Shown here in pieces: positions 47,186 to 60,458 of a stretch of 64,000 nucleotides of DNA. The stretch's first letter is position 1, and every line of letters begins with the position of its first letter. The position numbers were made by a program, and so were the translations under genes. Below the pieces are notes generated by a model. That model was not told the origin of the DNA. It did not search any database and was given only the letters and a program-made list of their open reading frames with translations. This DNA is from Phytoseiulus persimilis (lineage: Eukaryota > Arthropoda > Arachnida > Mesostigmata > Phytoseiidae), in the NCBI GenBank assembly GCA_037576195.1, contig CM075101.1:26226001-26290000 (forward strand), in the 5' to 3' direction.

Positions 47186-47191
47186 TTTATT
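47186..47191 (-). terminator. Candidate poly(A) signal of chitin deacetylase
   Basis: AATAAA on the minus strand 230 bp downstream of the stop codon at 47421. A second AATAAA lies about 100 bp further on. Confidence 0.4.
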
Positions 47192-47420
47192 CCTCTTAAG
47201 TTTACATGGTCACTCGAAGTCTTGCAACTGAGCTTTCTCAGTACTTTCGGCGTACAGGGGTCGCTTAATCAATGTCATCGGCGTTTTTATGTTCGTTCGA
47301 GAAATATATACAGGAGTAGCCGGTCAGCGCCAAGCGATTATGTTGTGCTTCGTCAAGACTGTGGGTTGGTTTTGGAGGACGGAACAACTGCCGAGCTAGG
47401 GAGCAGATCTCCGACTGCGA

Positions 47421-50400
47421 TTATTTCTTGAAGGCGAAGTAGTCCCCGGTGGGGTCTTCGACCCATGGGTAATTGTTCGGACACTCGACGCAGGTGTGGA
47501 GACGAACAGTTTCCCCGGGAAGCTCTCGGGTGGTCAATGGGCAGGCGTTTGGCAGAGAACAGATCGGCTGACCCTTGACCTCACACTTCTCTTTCCAGGG
47601 AGCGAACTGATTGATGGCACTGACTTCAGTTGGTTTCTGAATCCACTGGAGTACTTGAGTCATGGTGACGAAGTAGACGTCATTCTTCTCGAGCATCTCG
47701 TCGATCCATTGGATGAAAGCATCCAGATACTCGGGGTTGAGCTTCAGCCATGAGGCGTGGAAATAGAGACCGAGAGGCGCGCGGTTGGTTTTGTAGTGGC
47801 GCTCGAAGTTATGGTTCAGGAAATTATAAAACTGTTCGCCCGAGATTATGTTCGAGCAAGCGTCTACCATCGAACAGCCGGCGAGCTCTTCGTCGAAGTT
47901 GGGGTCGTCTCTCCTGTCCAACTCGTTCATGACCATCTCCCAGACGGCGTGCGAACGAGATGGGCAGTTCTGGCCATTACCGTGACATCGGTGAGGCATG
48001 CGGAAGTACAAAGTGTAGGGCCACAGTGGTGGGTTCGAAAGGGGAGCGGCGATCGTGGAATCGTAAAGGAAAGCTTGTTCTTCCATCATGAAGAACTGAT
48101 TGTTTCCCCCCACTCTGAGGTACGGCGAGCGGACACCCACGATGGAATTGTCGGAAATGTTCGCGAAGCGCTCCATGATGAGACGAGCTCCGGCCATTTC
48201 CTTGGCCCAGGTCTCGGCGGAGGCGTCGGACCAGTATTTCTCGTCGTTCTTGTGCCTGAAAATACATAACGCGTTGAGGAAGGTTTGCTCGCGGCACTTC
48301 TGTAGAAGTCAAACTTCCAAACACTGATTTATTTCGAGCTGAGGCTTACGAGATCGAATGGGCGGCCATCTCGTGTCCTTTGCGGTGCATTTCTTGGATA
48401 GCCGAGTAGTTGGAATATTTGTGCGAAATGAAGAAGGTTGCTTTGATCGAGCATCCGTTAGGGTTGTTCCTGCCTTCCTTGAAGATTCGATCGTAGGTAT
48501 CGATGTTGTTATTGTTGATGGCGTCATCAAAGGTGATCGTGATCATTTGGGGAACTGTGTTCTGTTCCAACTTGTTCGGAATCTGCGTTCCATCGCTCGA
48601 GCAGAAACAATCGGGAAGGACGCACAGAGAAGGGTCGCAAGGACCGGCACGGTTCGGATCCTTATCTGGCGTGCAAACGTTCTCGTCGGAACCATCGGGG
48701 CAATCGGGAGTACCGTTGCAGAACTTCTCTTTCTCGATACAGTCAGAGTTTCCGCAAGCCAACTTCCCACTCTCGCAGATCGGCTCGTCGGTGGCCAATA
48801 GAGGAAGCGCCAACCTGGGTTTTTCCAGCTGGTCACAGTTTTTCACGTTGGCTTTCCAGTCGCAAGTTTGCTTCTCGATATCGAATGCCAGGCCGGAGGG
48901 GCAACGAAGGGCCAACAGTCCCTGCACGGAGCACCGTACTACGTCTCTGCAATCTTCATCGGCTGTCAGCCTGAAATATTCTGATGGAGGTCTTCCTTTG
49001 CAGAGCTCCTCGTCATTCGCACTGTCGTCCGATGATTTGCTTTGACGACGAACGCGTCGATTTGAGATCGTGGTGCTTGTCGTCACTGGAAGTAGGGGCA
49101 CCAAATTAGCCAGACCGGAGAATGCATCGTTCGAGTCTCGCGAGAGTTCTGTATCAAGCGCTCGAGTTTTCCCGAGGAGTAGAAGACTGAAATGAAGCAT
49201 GTATTCCAGGCCGGGGCCGGATCAGGTTCTCATTGCCAGATGGAGCCGAATCGATTGCCAACTAGAATTATTCTCGAATTCATAGCGGGGTGTTGCCGGG
49301 GCGAGGGCGGCACTTTCAGATAGGCCAAGGCCTCCGAACGGTGTGGACAACAATTAATGCTGCAGAACGAACTTCATTCCCTCCCTCCTTCCCTGTGAGG
49401 CAGTCATGCAACAACTGTCACAGAAATCTGTCGGGTGCCTTGGCAACATTCGCAGATACGAAATATCACCACGGGCCCCGGTCGACCACCCGACGGTCGA
49501 TAGCACCAGGGCGCCCGAATCCGGCTAGCTGTTAGAGCAGGTTGACCTCTGCTTGACCTTTCAATGCTTCCTTTTCCTCTTAGCACGGATTCAACTCAGT
49601 TTGTTAGCTCTTCGGCGATGGAAATCGATCACTGTGTTATTGGTGAAAATCCTCCCGCTTGAGTTTCGAGCTGATGGCGCCTCTTTAAGTATCAGCCCAT
49701 GGAATAAAAGCTGTCCGTCCATTCGTGCATTTTCGTCGCCGATCTTCGAGGAGCTCCAAACTGAGCTCATGTCGCAAGAAATCGTTCGGGAAAACCGAGC
49801 AGGCCGGTAGAACCAGTCACGGTTGTTCAGACCGTCGCAAGTTTCGGAAACACGCGGTCTCCGCGTCATTTGAAATCATCAAGGCGATGATCTGCCCTTG
49901 ACCGCATCTGCAGCACGGCTTTCAGAGCGGTGCAAATGAAAAAGAAAACGGCCACTGGAGGCAGACAGAACCAGTTCCCAATAAATTATAATCAGAGCTG
50001 CCGTATCTTCGACTTTGAGAAGCCAAGTCCGTCTACCGCCCGATACTGGGAACTGCCGTCGTGCAGCCGATCACATGTCCTGTAGCGAAGCCATATGCTT
50101 CGTTGCACTTTGCCGAAAAGTTCGGAATCGGAGGGCGTTCTCGCATCGTATCCTCCAGCGTATCCGGATCATTCTGGGCTTGAGACGTAACGCAATGGCT
50201 GGAGGGGGACAAATCGCCTTCAGAATAGCGTTGCAGGATGTGAACGGAAAAATGAGTCCCTGACGGAAAGACCTGAACGGCAAAAGCATCCATGAGCCCA
50301 TGCATATCCATTCGCCGCTTCGCAACCGCGAGCAATGATTAGATGCCAGCGGAGATTGAATCGTAGTGTGCTCGAACCACGCATAGGTAAGCTAAGTATG

Positions 50401-51058
50401 CATACGATCAGGCAAGAATGAGCTAAGGTGTCTGGGACACAACATAGTCTTGAGGCGCTAAGTGAGGACATTTCAAATCCCTCCATTCAAGCCTCGAACT
50501 CGGAACCCTTCCTTAGAATGTACGGAATCCGATGGATCTGGTAACGTATCGCTCAACACTAGAAGCTCTCCGAGGCAAGATCGGTTTGGAAGTCGGTAGA
50601 AGTTAAGCATTGAGAACTGGACGATAGAGTCTCACGCTTCGCTCGCGCTCGCTTCCGCATGGTTCCAGATGGCATCACAAAACTGTTTGAAACGGGAGAC
50701 TTAATGGACTATCCCGAACTGATTAGTGAGTCGGACTGGAATTGCACAACAAGCCTCCCGTTTCAAGGAGAGTGAAGAAATATGAAATCAAGACCGCATG
50801 TAGACGGATTTCTCCAATGGAGCGACCCGGAATCCCTCCATGACACCGATATGAATTATTAGCATTCCGCTGATTCTATCATGAATTCATTTTGTTTTCA
50901 TATATGATTCGCCGAATTGTGAGAACAAAGCAGCAGCGAAATCTAATCCGCGTTCCTGTTCCGCTGTGAGCGGAACCTATTGAAGTCTTCAAGAAGAGAA
51001 ATGATCGCGATCGGTACTTACCAGCCACTACAGCTGCGACCAGCAGGAGTATCCTCAT
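47421..51058 (-). CDS. Chitin deacetylase (serpentine/vermiform group)
   Basis: Secreted enzyme that removes acetyl groups from chitin in cuticle and tracheal lining. Exons 51022-51058, 48350-49085 and 47421-48255 join in phases 1 and 2 to give 535 residues. Exon 1 encodes only the signal peptide (MRILLLVAAVVA). Exon 2 holds a CBM14 chitin-binding domain (six Cys, from ELCKG to VKNCD), an LDL-receptor class A module (CESGKLACGNSDC, then PDGSDENVC) and the start of the NodB catalytic domain, with ITFDDAIN. The metal site HSISH (255-259) spans the exon 2/3 junction. RSPYLRVGGN and LGLYFHASWL supply the remaining NodB motifs, so the enzyme looks active. It ends with the conserved Cys-rich tail (CSLPNACPLTTRELPGETVR, CVECPNNYPW). 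I cannot tell which of the two group-I paralogs it is. Confidence 0.95.
50687..50766. repeat. 12-bp inverted repeat in the chitin deacetylase intron
   Basis: TTGAAACGGGAG at 50687-50698 and its exact reverse complement at 50755-50766 enclose 56 bp, inside the 1.9-kb first intron. It may be a stem or a remnant of a small inverted-repeat element; no target duplication was found. Confidence 0.5.
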
Positions 51059-51167
51059 ATTGTAGCTCTGGGGAGTTTCCGGTTGGGTCCTAACACTAAG
51101 CGGACGGCAAAAGTACTTCACGAATGAAGCCGAATCAGGGACTTCTTGAAAAAGTTTACCGCCTTGG

Positions 51168-51174
51168 TTTTATA
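51168..51174 (-). promoter_or_regulatory. TATA box of chitin deacetylase
   Basis: TATAAAA on the minus strand, 110 bp upstream of the ATG at 51058. This implies a leader of about 80 nt and is consistent with a strongly regulated cuticle gene. Confidence 0.5.
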
Positions 51175-54100
51175 CGAAGACCTTCTTTCCGTCCACCCTT
51201 TCCACGACTTGGACCGTGTGAAGTCTGTGGTATGTTCTCCAAATCAACAAGTGGCAAAAGCTGCAGAGGCTCATCGCGACCCGGTCACTCTCGTTAAATA
51301 TCTGAAGACTCATTTGACACATGAAACAACGCATATGATTGTTTTTCCTTTAAATTCAGTCGCAATGGAGCATCGGGCTGGCCCTCGACTTCCCTTCTTC
51401 GCCCTTGCAGCGTCCGATGAAGACCAATCCGAAGATGATGCGGAGTGCACGGTTGAAGCGCTCCGAGGTTCACAACCAGAATCGCTGCAACCCGTGGCTT
51501 GGGGCAGGATGTTGTTATTGATTTGGTGAGCCACATCCAAGAAAGAGAAGCTTTTCATCAGAGAATAAGTTGCCGCTTCGTGAATATTCGAGCAGCGCGC
51601 ATTCGAGGCGCGCCGAGTTTCGCGGTCCGTCTGCGAGCGACGTGATTAATATTGGTTTATTTTAGCTTTCACGAGCGGAGTCGGCTTCGGCCCTGTATTC
51701 CGCTCTCGGAACTCCTAGCCCTGAGTACTGGAGGCAGCCGCTAAGGAAAGGTTTCTCGTGATTCTGGGGGTGTGTACGATGCAAACCCAATTCAACATCG
51801 CGGCACGGCTCAAACGATCGTTGAGCGCACTCACGCGGAGTAAACCAGGGCATTTCGACTCCAGCCCCCACAGTTTCAGTTCTAACGTGGCAATAAGGTC
51901 CGAAAATCGAGTGTTTCTCATGGCTTTGGAGACATGCCACGGCTTCGCTAAGAATTTGTGATATGACGAACGTTCCAACCTCTCGAGGATCGGAATCACC
52001 GGTTCTGATAATGGATTGTCATCGGAAAATGGCGTGAGCCGGAGCCGTTGGGAGGAAAGTCCCAATCTTCTCACTTTGAACGAACGAACAGTCGGAGTGA
52101 CCTTCAGGGCAGAACACTGGAGATGCGCTGAATAATAAACGAGATTCGTGATGTTCAACGTGCATCACTATCGTGGGAGTGAGCCTCCGGTTGAATAGTT
52201 TGCTCCCGGTTGACGACCTTGAGCTCTCTGAATGATTTCTGTGATAAAAATTCCTGTTTCCTAAGAGACTTGTCGATTCAGCCAACCGAGGAGCATTTTC
52301 CATTATCATCGAAGATAACCGATCGGCGATATCCTCCATTCGCTGACTAGATGCACTCAGCGATCAATGCTGTGGAGGTGTTATCTGAGCGAGCTCGGTG
52401 AAGAAATGCGTTCTGCTCGAGGTTCAAAACTCCTGCCTCGGCTGACTACGGCTTATGCTGTGAACATTGCATTCTACTCTGTGATGCGCAAGAACTGAAT
52501 GAATTCCGGAAAATTTGATCACGGTTCGCGGGACTTCTCCAAGATTGCGAACCCAGCTCGTGGCGGTAAGCGGTAGAAGAGGGAGGGGGGTTCGATGCCT
52601 TCTTCGAAGAGCTACACCGTCTCCAGCCTGTTTCTGATTCGACGCGCAAGGCTGAGCGAATCCATCCGGGACCTCAAAGATCGATTGCAATTAGTTTCGG
52701 GAAGCAATATAAATCCAAATTCGAATCTGAATCAACGAGAGGTCATTTCTAAAAGGCGTCCCGGCTCGCAGGTTGAGAAAGAAACGCAAGGAATTCTGCT
52801 AATTAGCAGTGTCATCTGCAACTTCATCGGAATTCGTCGATACTTTCCAATGCGCTTCGCTCATGTACAGGAGTCCCTTCGCTTCCGGTTCCTGTCAGTA
52901 CTTGATGCCGAAGTATTCCAATTGATTTTGTTCTTCAGGTATTCCAAATATTCCAGCCGGTTGTTCGCTCCGGCGCCATTGATCAATGGATGGTCGGCAC
53001 TGCACAAGACCGCGCATCATTCAATCACTCGCGTGCGACGTTTCCAATGCCCCGTGCAATCATGTCAAGTCGCTGGATAAGCTGACGCGTTGAACTTCAC
53101 TTTTCACTTTGTAAGCTCATGTTTCTTTAAGGAATAATTCCGTCACTCCTCAGCTGTGGCGCTCACAGCTTTGGGGGGTCAAAGCTGTTCGGACAACTGT
53201 TTGGGGGAATAGCAGCGAACGTTGATAATTTTTTCCATCATGAAGTTCTATCGGTCGATCGAAAATCATGGAGTGAGCATGCCCCTTTTCGACTCCTCTT
53301 CTAAATACGTAACTGCTTGCAAGACCAATACGAATCAAAGTCGGAATTCTGGAAGAATTGCGCTATTGCAACTGACCCATGATTTCCTCACGTCATTCTC
53401 CGTCACGCATAACAGCTGTTCCGAAACTTCGGATGTCTCTGTCGCTTATTTAGGTGGCGTTCGTTGTTGTGTAGCGTCGACGGCTTTCCAGTTGTTGAAG
53501 GGAGGATCGGGGCGTCTCCCTCAAACACTAGGGAGGTGTCGCATCTGTGGTTTTACAAGATGTGGCTTCAGTTGAGACGACAACGATTGTATAAGAGTCG
53601 GCATAGTTTCGCCCCCGCTTAAATCCATTCGGGCCTTGTGAGGCGATAGCAAATGTGTATCTGTCTGGTCGCCTCCTTACTTGAACTCGTACCGAGTATG
53701 CACTTATTTAAAGAGCGAATGCGTGAGTTCAAAAGCTCTGTGGAAAGCCTTGAGAGGATATGGAAGGGAAATTCAAATATCGATCTGTGCGACCGTTATC
53801 GCATTGTGAAACTCACTCACCAATTGGGAACGGTAGTTTGCTGCAAAAATTTCTAGCGCAGAACGGAAGCTATGGGGGAATCTCATTGTTGGAATAATCT
53901 CAATGAAGTAACCCGTAGAGTAAACCAGTGAGCTATCTGGATTCTGGCTGAGACTCCTGAGATGTTTGTCGGAGTCGCGAGGCTTTGCAATCTCATTTCG
54001 TGAGTAAAACCGCAGAAGAAAGAGAAGGGCAAAGCACGCTTAGATTATTCAAATGAGGTTCTGAAATGTGCGGAGTAAAAATCCTGGAATGTGGGACTCG

Positions 54101-55320
54101 TCGCATGAGGAGCCGGTTTCGCGTTTGAGTCAGAGTTCTTCCAGAAACACTCCGTGGAAACTTCGTCGAAAGTATCGTCACAGGCTGGACATCAACAACG
54201 CGCGTCATGTGTTGCCAATCATGGCAGCACACGTATCGTTGACATTCCTACTAAAATAATTGGATATCAACCGCTCAAGCTGATTTGTGTCGGATTGCTG
54301 GAGTATTCACAGAAACAAACCATCAGTATTACCCTTGAACACTGTATCTCCCTTTTGGAGAACTCTCTGATTTTGAGTTTTCTCCCCTGGTAGATCTAAA
54401 CTTGTGATGCTTCAGTGATCCAGGTTTAGAGCGTTCACCATTGGCTGTACCGGTCTCGAGGATTTTCTGTGAACTCGAATAAAGGTCAACTCGCAAATAC
54501 AGATGTTTCCGACATATTTCCTCTAGCGCGTCCCTGCTCCACAAATGGTGCGGGAAACTCGTCAATGTTCATTCTGTAGAAACGAAAAAAAAAAAACGCT
54601 ATATGGCATCGCAATCGCAAGGGAGGAGATTGGAGTACGCGGGGAGAGCGAAAACTTATTTCTGATTTGAAGTTGATGCTCGTACGGTTCATTCCGGGCT
54701 GTGCCATTGGAAAATTCGATCTTACAAACCCTCAGAATTACTAGATAACAAACGGACCTCAAGGTCAGATGACGAGGTCTACAAGCGAGGCCTTCGCTGA
54801 TTTCTGGGACGGCAAACCTGCCTATCTGTCTACCGGCATCTTGTCCTCTTCACCAATTCTTCTTTTCAGTCACCCGAGCTGAAGCCGGGTTTCGAAATAG
54901 CGATTAAATGAACGGTTCGGTAACGGCCATTGGCGTGACGAGCAGAGCTATGTCATAAATCCCATCTTCGATCGGTTTCGGCCGTCGCTGTTGTCTGCTT
55001 GGAGAATCGACTCCAATTGGAGATCTCCGAAGTTTTCGACACGTTCAATGCCGCCGACTCATGAATTGGTGAGTAAGGTGTCGCCCAAGTATAAAAGATT
55101 CAGGGGCAGCCGAGACTCTGAAAACAGCCAGGCATCGGCAAGCTGATAAAGCAGAGGTCGTCGAAATTTTCGGTCACCCCAGGGTTTCGAGGGATGCCTC
55201 AGCCACAAGCTCGTCGAGGAGGTGCCGAACGGTCGCGAAAGATGCCTTTTATGGTTCTTACCGTACTCCGGAGATGATTCCGTTTCGATCCGATTCCAGA
55301 GAGGGGATTCCCAGGTCTAC
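51175..55320. other. Intergenic, nothing recognised
   Basis: About 4 kb with short frames on both strands (the longest are near 51146-51529 plus and 51715-52158 minus), neither supported by an obvious start, domain or splice partner. An A-run is at 54582-54597. Confidence 0.4.
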
Positions 55321-55324
55321 CTGA

Positions 55325-55500
55325 CCCCCAGAGATACGTTCCGATTGACCTCGGAAACACCTCTTCGGGCCCCGAAAAGTATGGTCAGATCGAGCTCAAG
55401 AACACCTCCATGGTGAGTGAAGAGTATGGTCGGATCAACTTCGGAATCACCCGCATGGGATCCCGAAAAGTATGAGCGAATCACCACCGAAACATGGTCA
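55325..55500 (+). repeat. Degenerate 45-46 bp tandem repeat
   Basis: Four diverged copies, anchored by TACGTTCCGATT (55334), TATGGTCAGATC (55380), TATGGTCGGATC (55425) and TATGAGCGAATC (55471). Each is followed by a CGGAAnCACC-like block and a CATGG. Spacing of 46, 45 and 46 bp means it does not keep a reading frame. A shorter array of CCCTCGGCACC-type units follows at about 55570-55620. Confidence 0.7.
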
Positions 55501-55639
55501 GAACGAAGAAAGACGTCGTTTGGCCTCATTCGACACCCCTTGTCAACCCTCAACACCATTTGCCATCTCGGCACCCCGTGATACCCTCGACACCTTTGGC
55601 ACCCTCGGCACCCTGGGGTGCCGCTACACACAGTTCAAC

Positions 55640-56541
55640 GACCCCTGTAATGGACGATCCGAAAACTGAAGTTTCCCGTCGAAACTCGCTGTGAGAATAC
55701 GGATTGAAGCTTGTATGGTATATGTCAAGTTCTACATAAAATGTTCCGAGGTTCAGGCTCCAACAACAAGCCCCAGCGGACTCGAACTTCTGAGTCTGGA
55801 AGTACTGGGAAAATATAATTTCCATAGAATTCCACACGGAGATCACATAATGAAGCCTCCCTTCCCACTAGACTGAGAGTTGAATAATTCATGGATAATC
55901 TCGTCTCTCTCCGCAGTGATTTTTCGTTTTCCAAGGAGACCGATCGAATCACCAGAGCTTCGACTTTAGCCAGCCCGCGGGGAACTCCTTGACCCAATCC
56001 CCGACGTGGGCACAACTCGCACCCAAGTACACCCCCAAAGCGAACGTTAATGAAAACCAACAGCCTTTAAGAAACTCCATCACATTCATTCAACAGATCG
56101 GTGGAGATTTATCTGCAGTGATCCCCCGCATCTCGTCCTGGGATTTGGAGCAGCGATTCGATATTTCAAGAGAAGCCGAAGGCTTTCATATCGAGAAACA
56201 TCAGACATTTTTACAACTCTGCTCTTTCCTCCTCACATCTGACTTTCGTGTCACTTCAAGTGAACGCAACAATAGATTTCCCTGCCTGCCATTTAACGCA
56301 GAAGCTTACAATCACGAGATGGCCCCATAAAGCACATTTATGCGAGAAAATCTCTGTTAAGTAATTGAAACGCCACCCCAAAACTGTCGGGTATGCCGTA
56401 GTTCCCTTGCGTTCCGTTGATACCACAACACTCAGCCGAACCGTAACTGGCGAAACTTCTTGGAAGTCCGTTCCACATGTTCGATCTCGCTCTTTGGATC
56501 CTTCGCGGGGTTCCACGATGCAGCAAGATCAGGAATCGCGC
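55640..56541. other. Region downstream of VPS4, nothing recognised
   Basis: Presumed VPS4 3' UTR on the minus strand plus intergenic sequence. I found no canonical AATAAA on that strand here, so the transcript end could not be placed. Confidence 0.4.
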
Positions 56542-58659
<2,118 letters not shown>

Positions 58660-60458
58660 TTCGACCTGAGCAAGTTCTCTGGAATGGGGAAAGAAAACCT
58701 TCAGCCATTGTGGGCCAGGACGACAGCAACTCAGGGACTTTCTTCCCCGCTATGACGGAAATATCGAACACCATTCCCTCAAACTTTCTTTCTCAGATAG
58801 CAGCCTCAAGACTGACCGCTGTCATCCGCGGCAGCGGCCGCATATCAGCTGAGTCACTGGAACTAACTTTCAACACGTCATGAGCGGGAGAAAAGAGCGG
58901 CAAGATATCGATTTCCGAGCTCGTTTCGCCCTCATTCTCTCCTATTCTGGACAGAGTGCATCCCTCATGAGCGATTCGGTATCATCATCAGCGGAGCTCC
59001 CGTTTCACTTAGACTTCACACTTCGGACTACAATGCTGTATTGCATCGATGGATCAATAAGCTGCCTCCGTGATTTAGCCCCAGGACACATTCGGCGACA
59101 AAGTGTATCTGATTACCTGTTCAGTTTCCTTCTCAGGATTTCCCCCCTATCGTCACAGCTCCGCTGATATGGAACAAAACAGCCACCACAGAACTGGCAG
59201 CCAGAACGTCGGAAAGCTTAGAATTTCTTCACCCCCTTTCTGTTGACGTAAACACCTGAAAGGGGTCGTCTGCTACGATTGCTAAGCCGGGCATCAACTC
59301 AACCATCACAATATGCGGCTCGGGACTGGGGTTCTACGAGGGGAACAGGTGGGCGAATGGAGCGGGAACAGTGGCGGCGCCAGCCTCATCTTTCATGAGG
59401 TAGAAAGTCGTTGTTGTCGTAGGCGTCCTCAACGTCGCGATTTTCGACGCTTTGAGTCGCCCGTGTCGCGACAATCGGCCAGTTTCCAGCTGGGCGTCAG
59501 CTGTATCTCGGAGAGGTTGATAAATTTAAACTCGGAAACGGGTGAGGGCAGGAGAGCACATAAAAGGTGGTAGAGAGATTGAAAGCAGCAACTGAGAACT
59601 TCTGAAACCATCGGGGAATAGCTGAAAAAGCCGCCATAGCCTCATACTGGCGCCGCCACTTAGAGAGCCTTGAAATTGCAAGATGTTACAACGGAATGCA
59701 AACAGCTATGATCAACGGAGTAGGGTGACAGGTGAGGCCGTGCACGAGTAAAGGTAGGACGCAAGGCGTATACGTGATTTTTGCCCAGCCGGAGTGTCGT
59801 TCAAAATTTCTAGGACGGAGGGCATGATTGGAGTTTTTCCCAGAAATTCGGAATATCACGTTGGAAGACTCGAAGACAGGACGGAACGTATAATCCCCTT
59901 CTCCCATATTCTACTCTCGACGGGGAAGGTTTCAACGCTTGAATATTCCCATTCTCCTATTTCGAGCAGAGATCATCAGTCGCAGCGTCTTCGAGCATCG
60001 CCTGTCAAGTTGTCTGCTAGCGAATAATTCCCGGCTATTCATTCGGAATAGTTTTCACGGTTTTCCACGACTTGTCCTCCGGCTCTTTCGGGACGCGCAG
60101 CTAGGATAGCGTTCCCGTCGTTTACGAGCAAATGATAGGCCGTTCCTCCTATCTAGAAAAAAAACTGGATGTCTACTCTGTTCTGCCTCAAATCTCTCCG
60201 GCACCACTCGCCGATCTGTGCTCTCAGATCAGCTACACGGAGTCCCACTTTACGGAAGCAACGAGTCCATCACCAGTTCTCATACGAGTTTCTCATCGAT
60301 CGCATCCTGAGCAGCTTCTGAAGCACTCGTCTGTGAGCTCTTGCGTACAAACCCTCCGATGTGAGTTTTGATGTGTGCTCTTCTACTGAGAAGAAGGAAA
60401 GAATTTGAGGTTCGCAGGAAGGCTTCCAAAGAACCTCCGATAGGGATTCCCGATCAAG
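58660..60458. other. Region between divergent VPS4 and the DPR-motif gene
   Basis: Head-to-head promoter region of about 1.8 kb. It probably contains an untranslated first exon of the plus-strand gene: a consensus donor (CCGAT|gtgagt) at 60360 and an acceptor (ttcgcag|) at about 60417 would remove a 57-bp intron just before the ATG. No other gene seen. Confidence 0.35.

Noticed and set aside
50585..50640. Short similarity to a 5S rRNA internal box (GAAGTTAAGCA)
   Set aside because: Only about 11 bases match; flanks do not fold or align as 5S rRNA, and no terminator T-run follows.
51146..51529. 127-codon plus-strand frame
   Set aside because: Starts at TTG and overlaps the chitin deacetylase promoter on the opposite strand.
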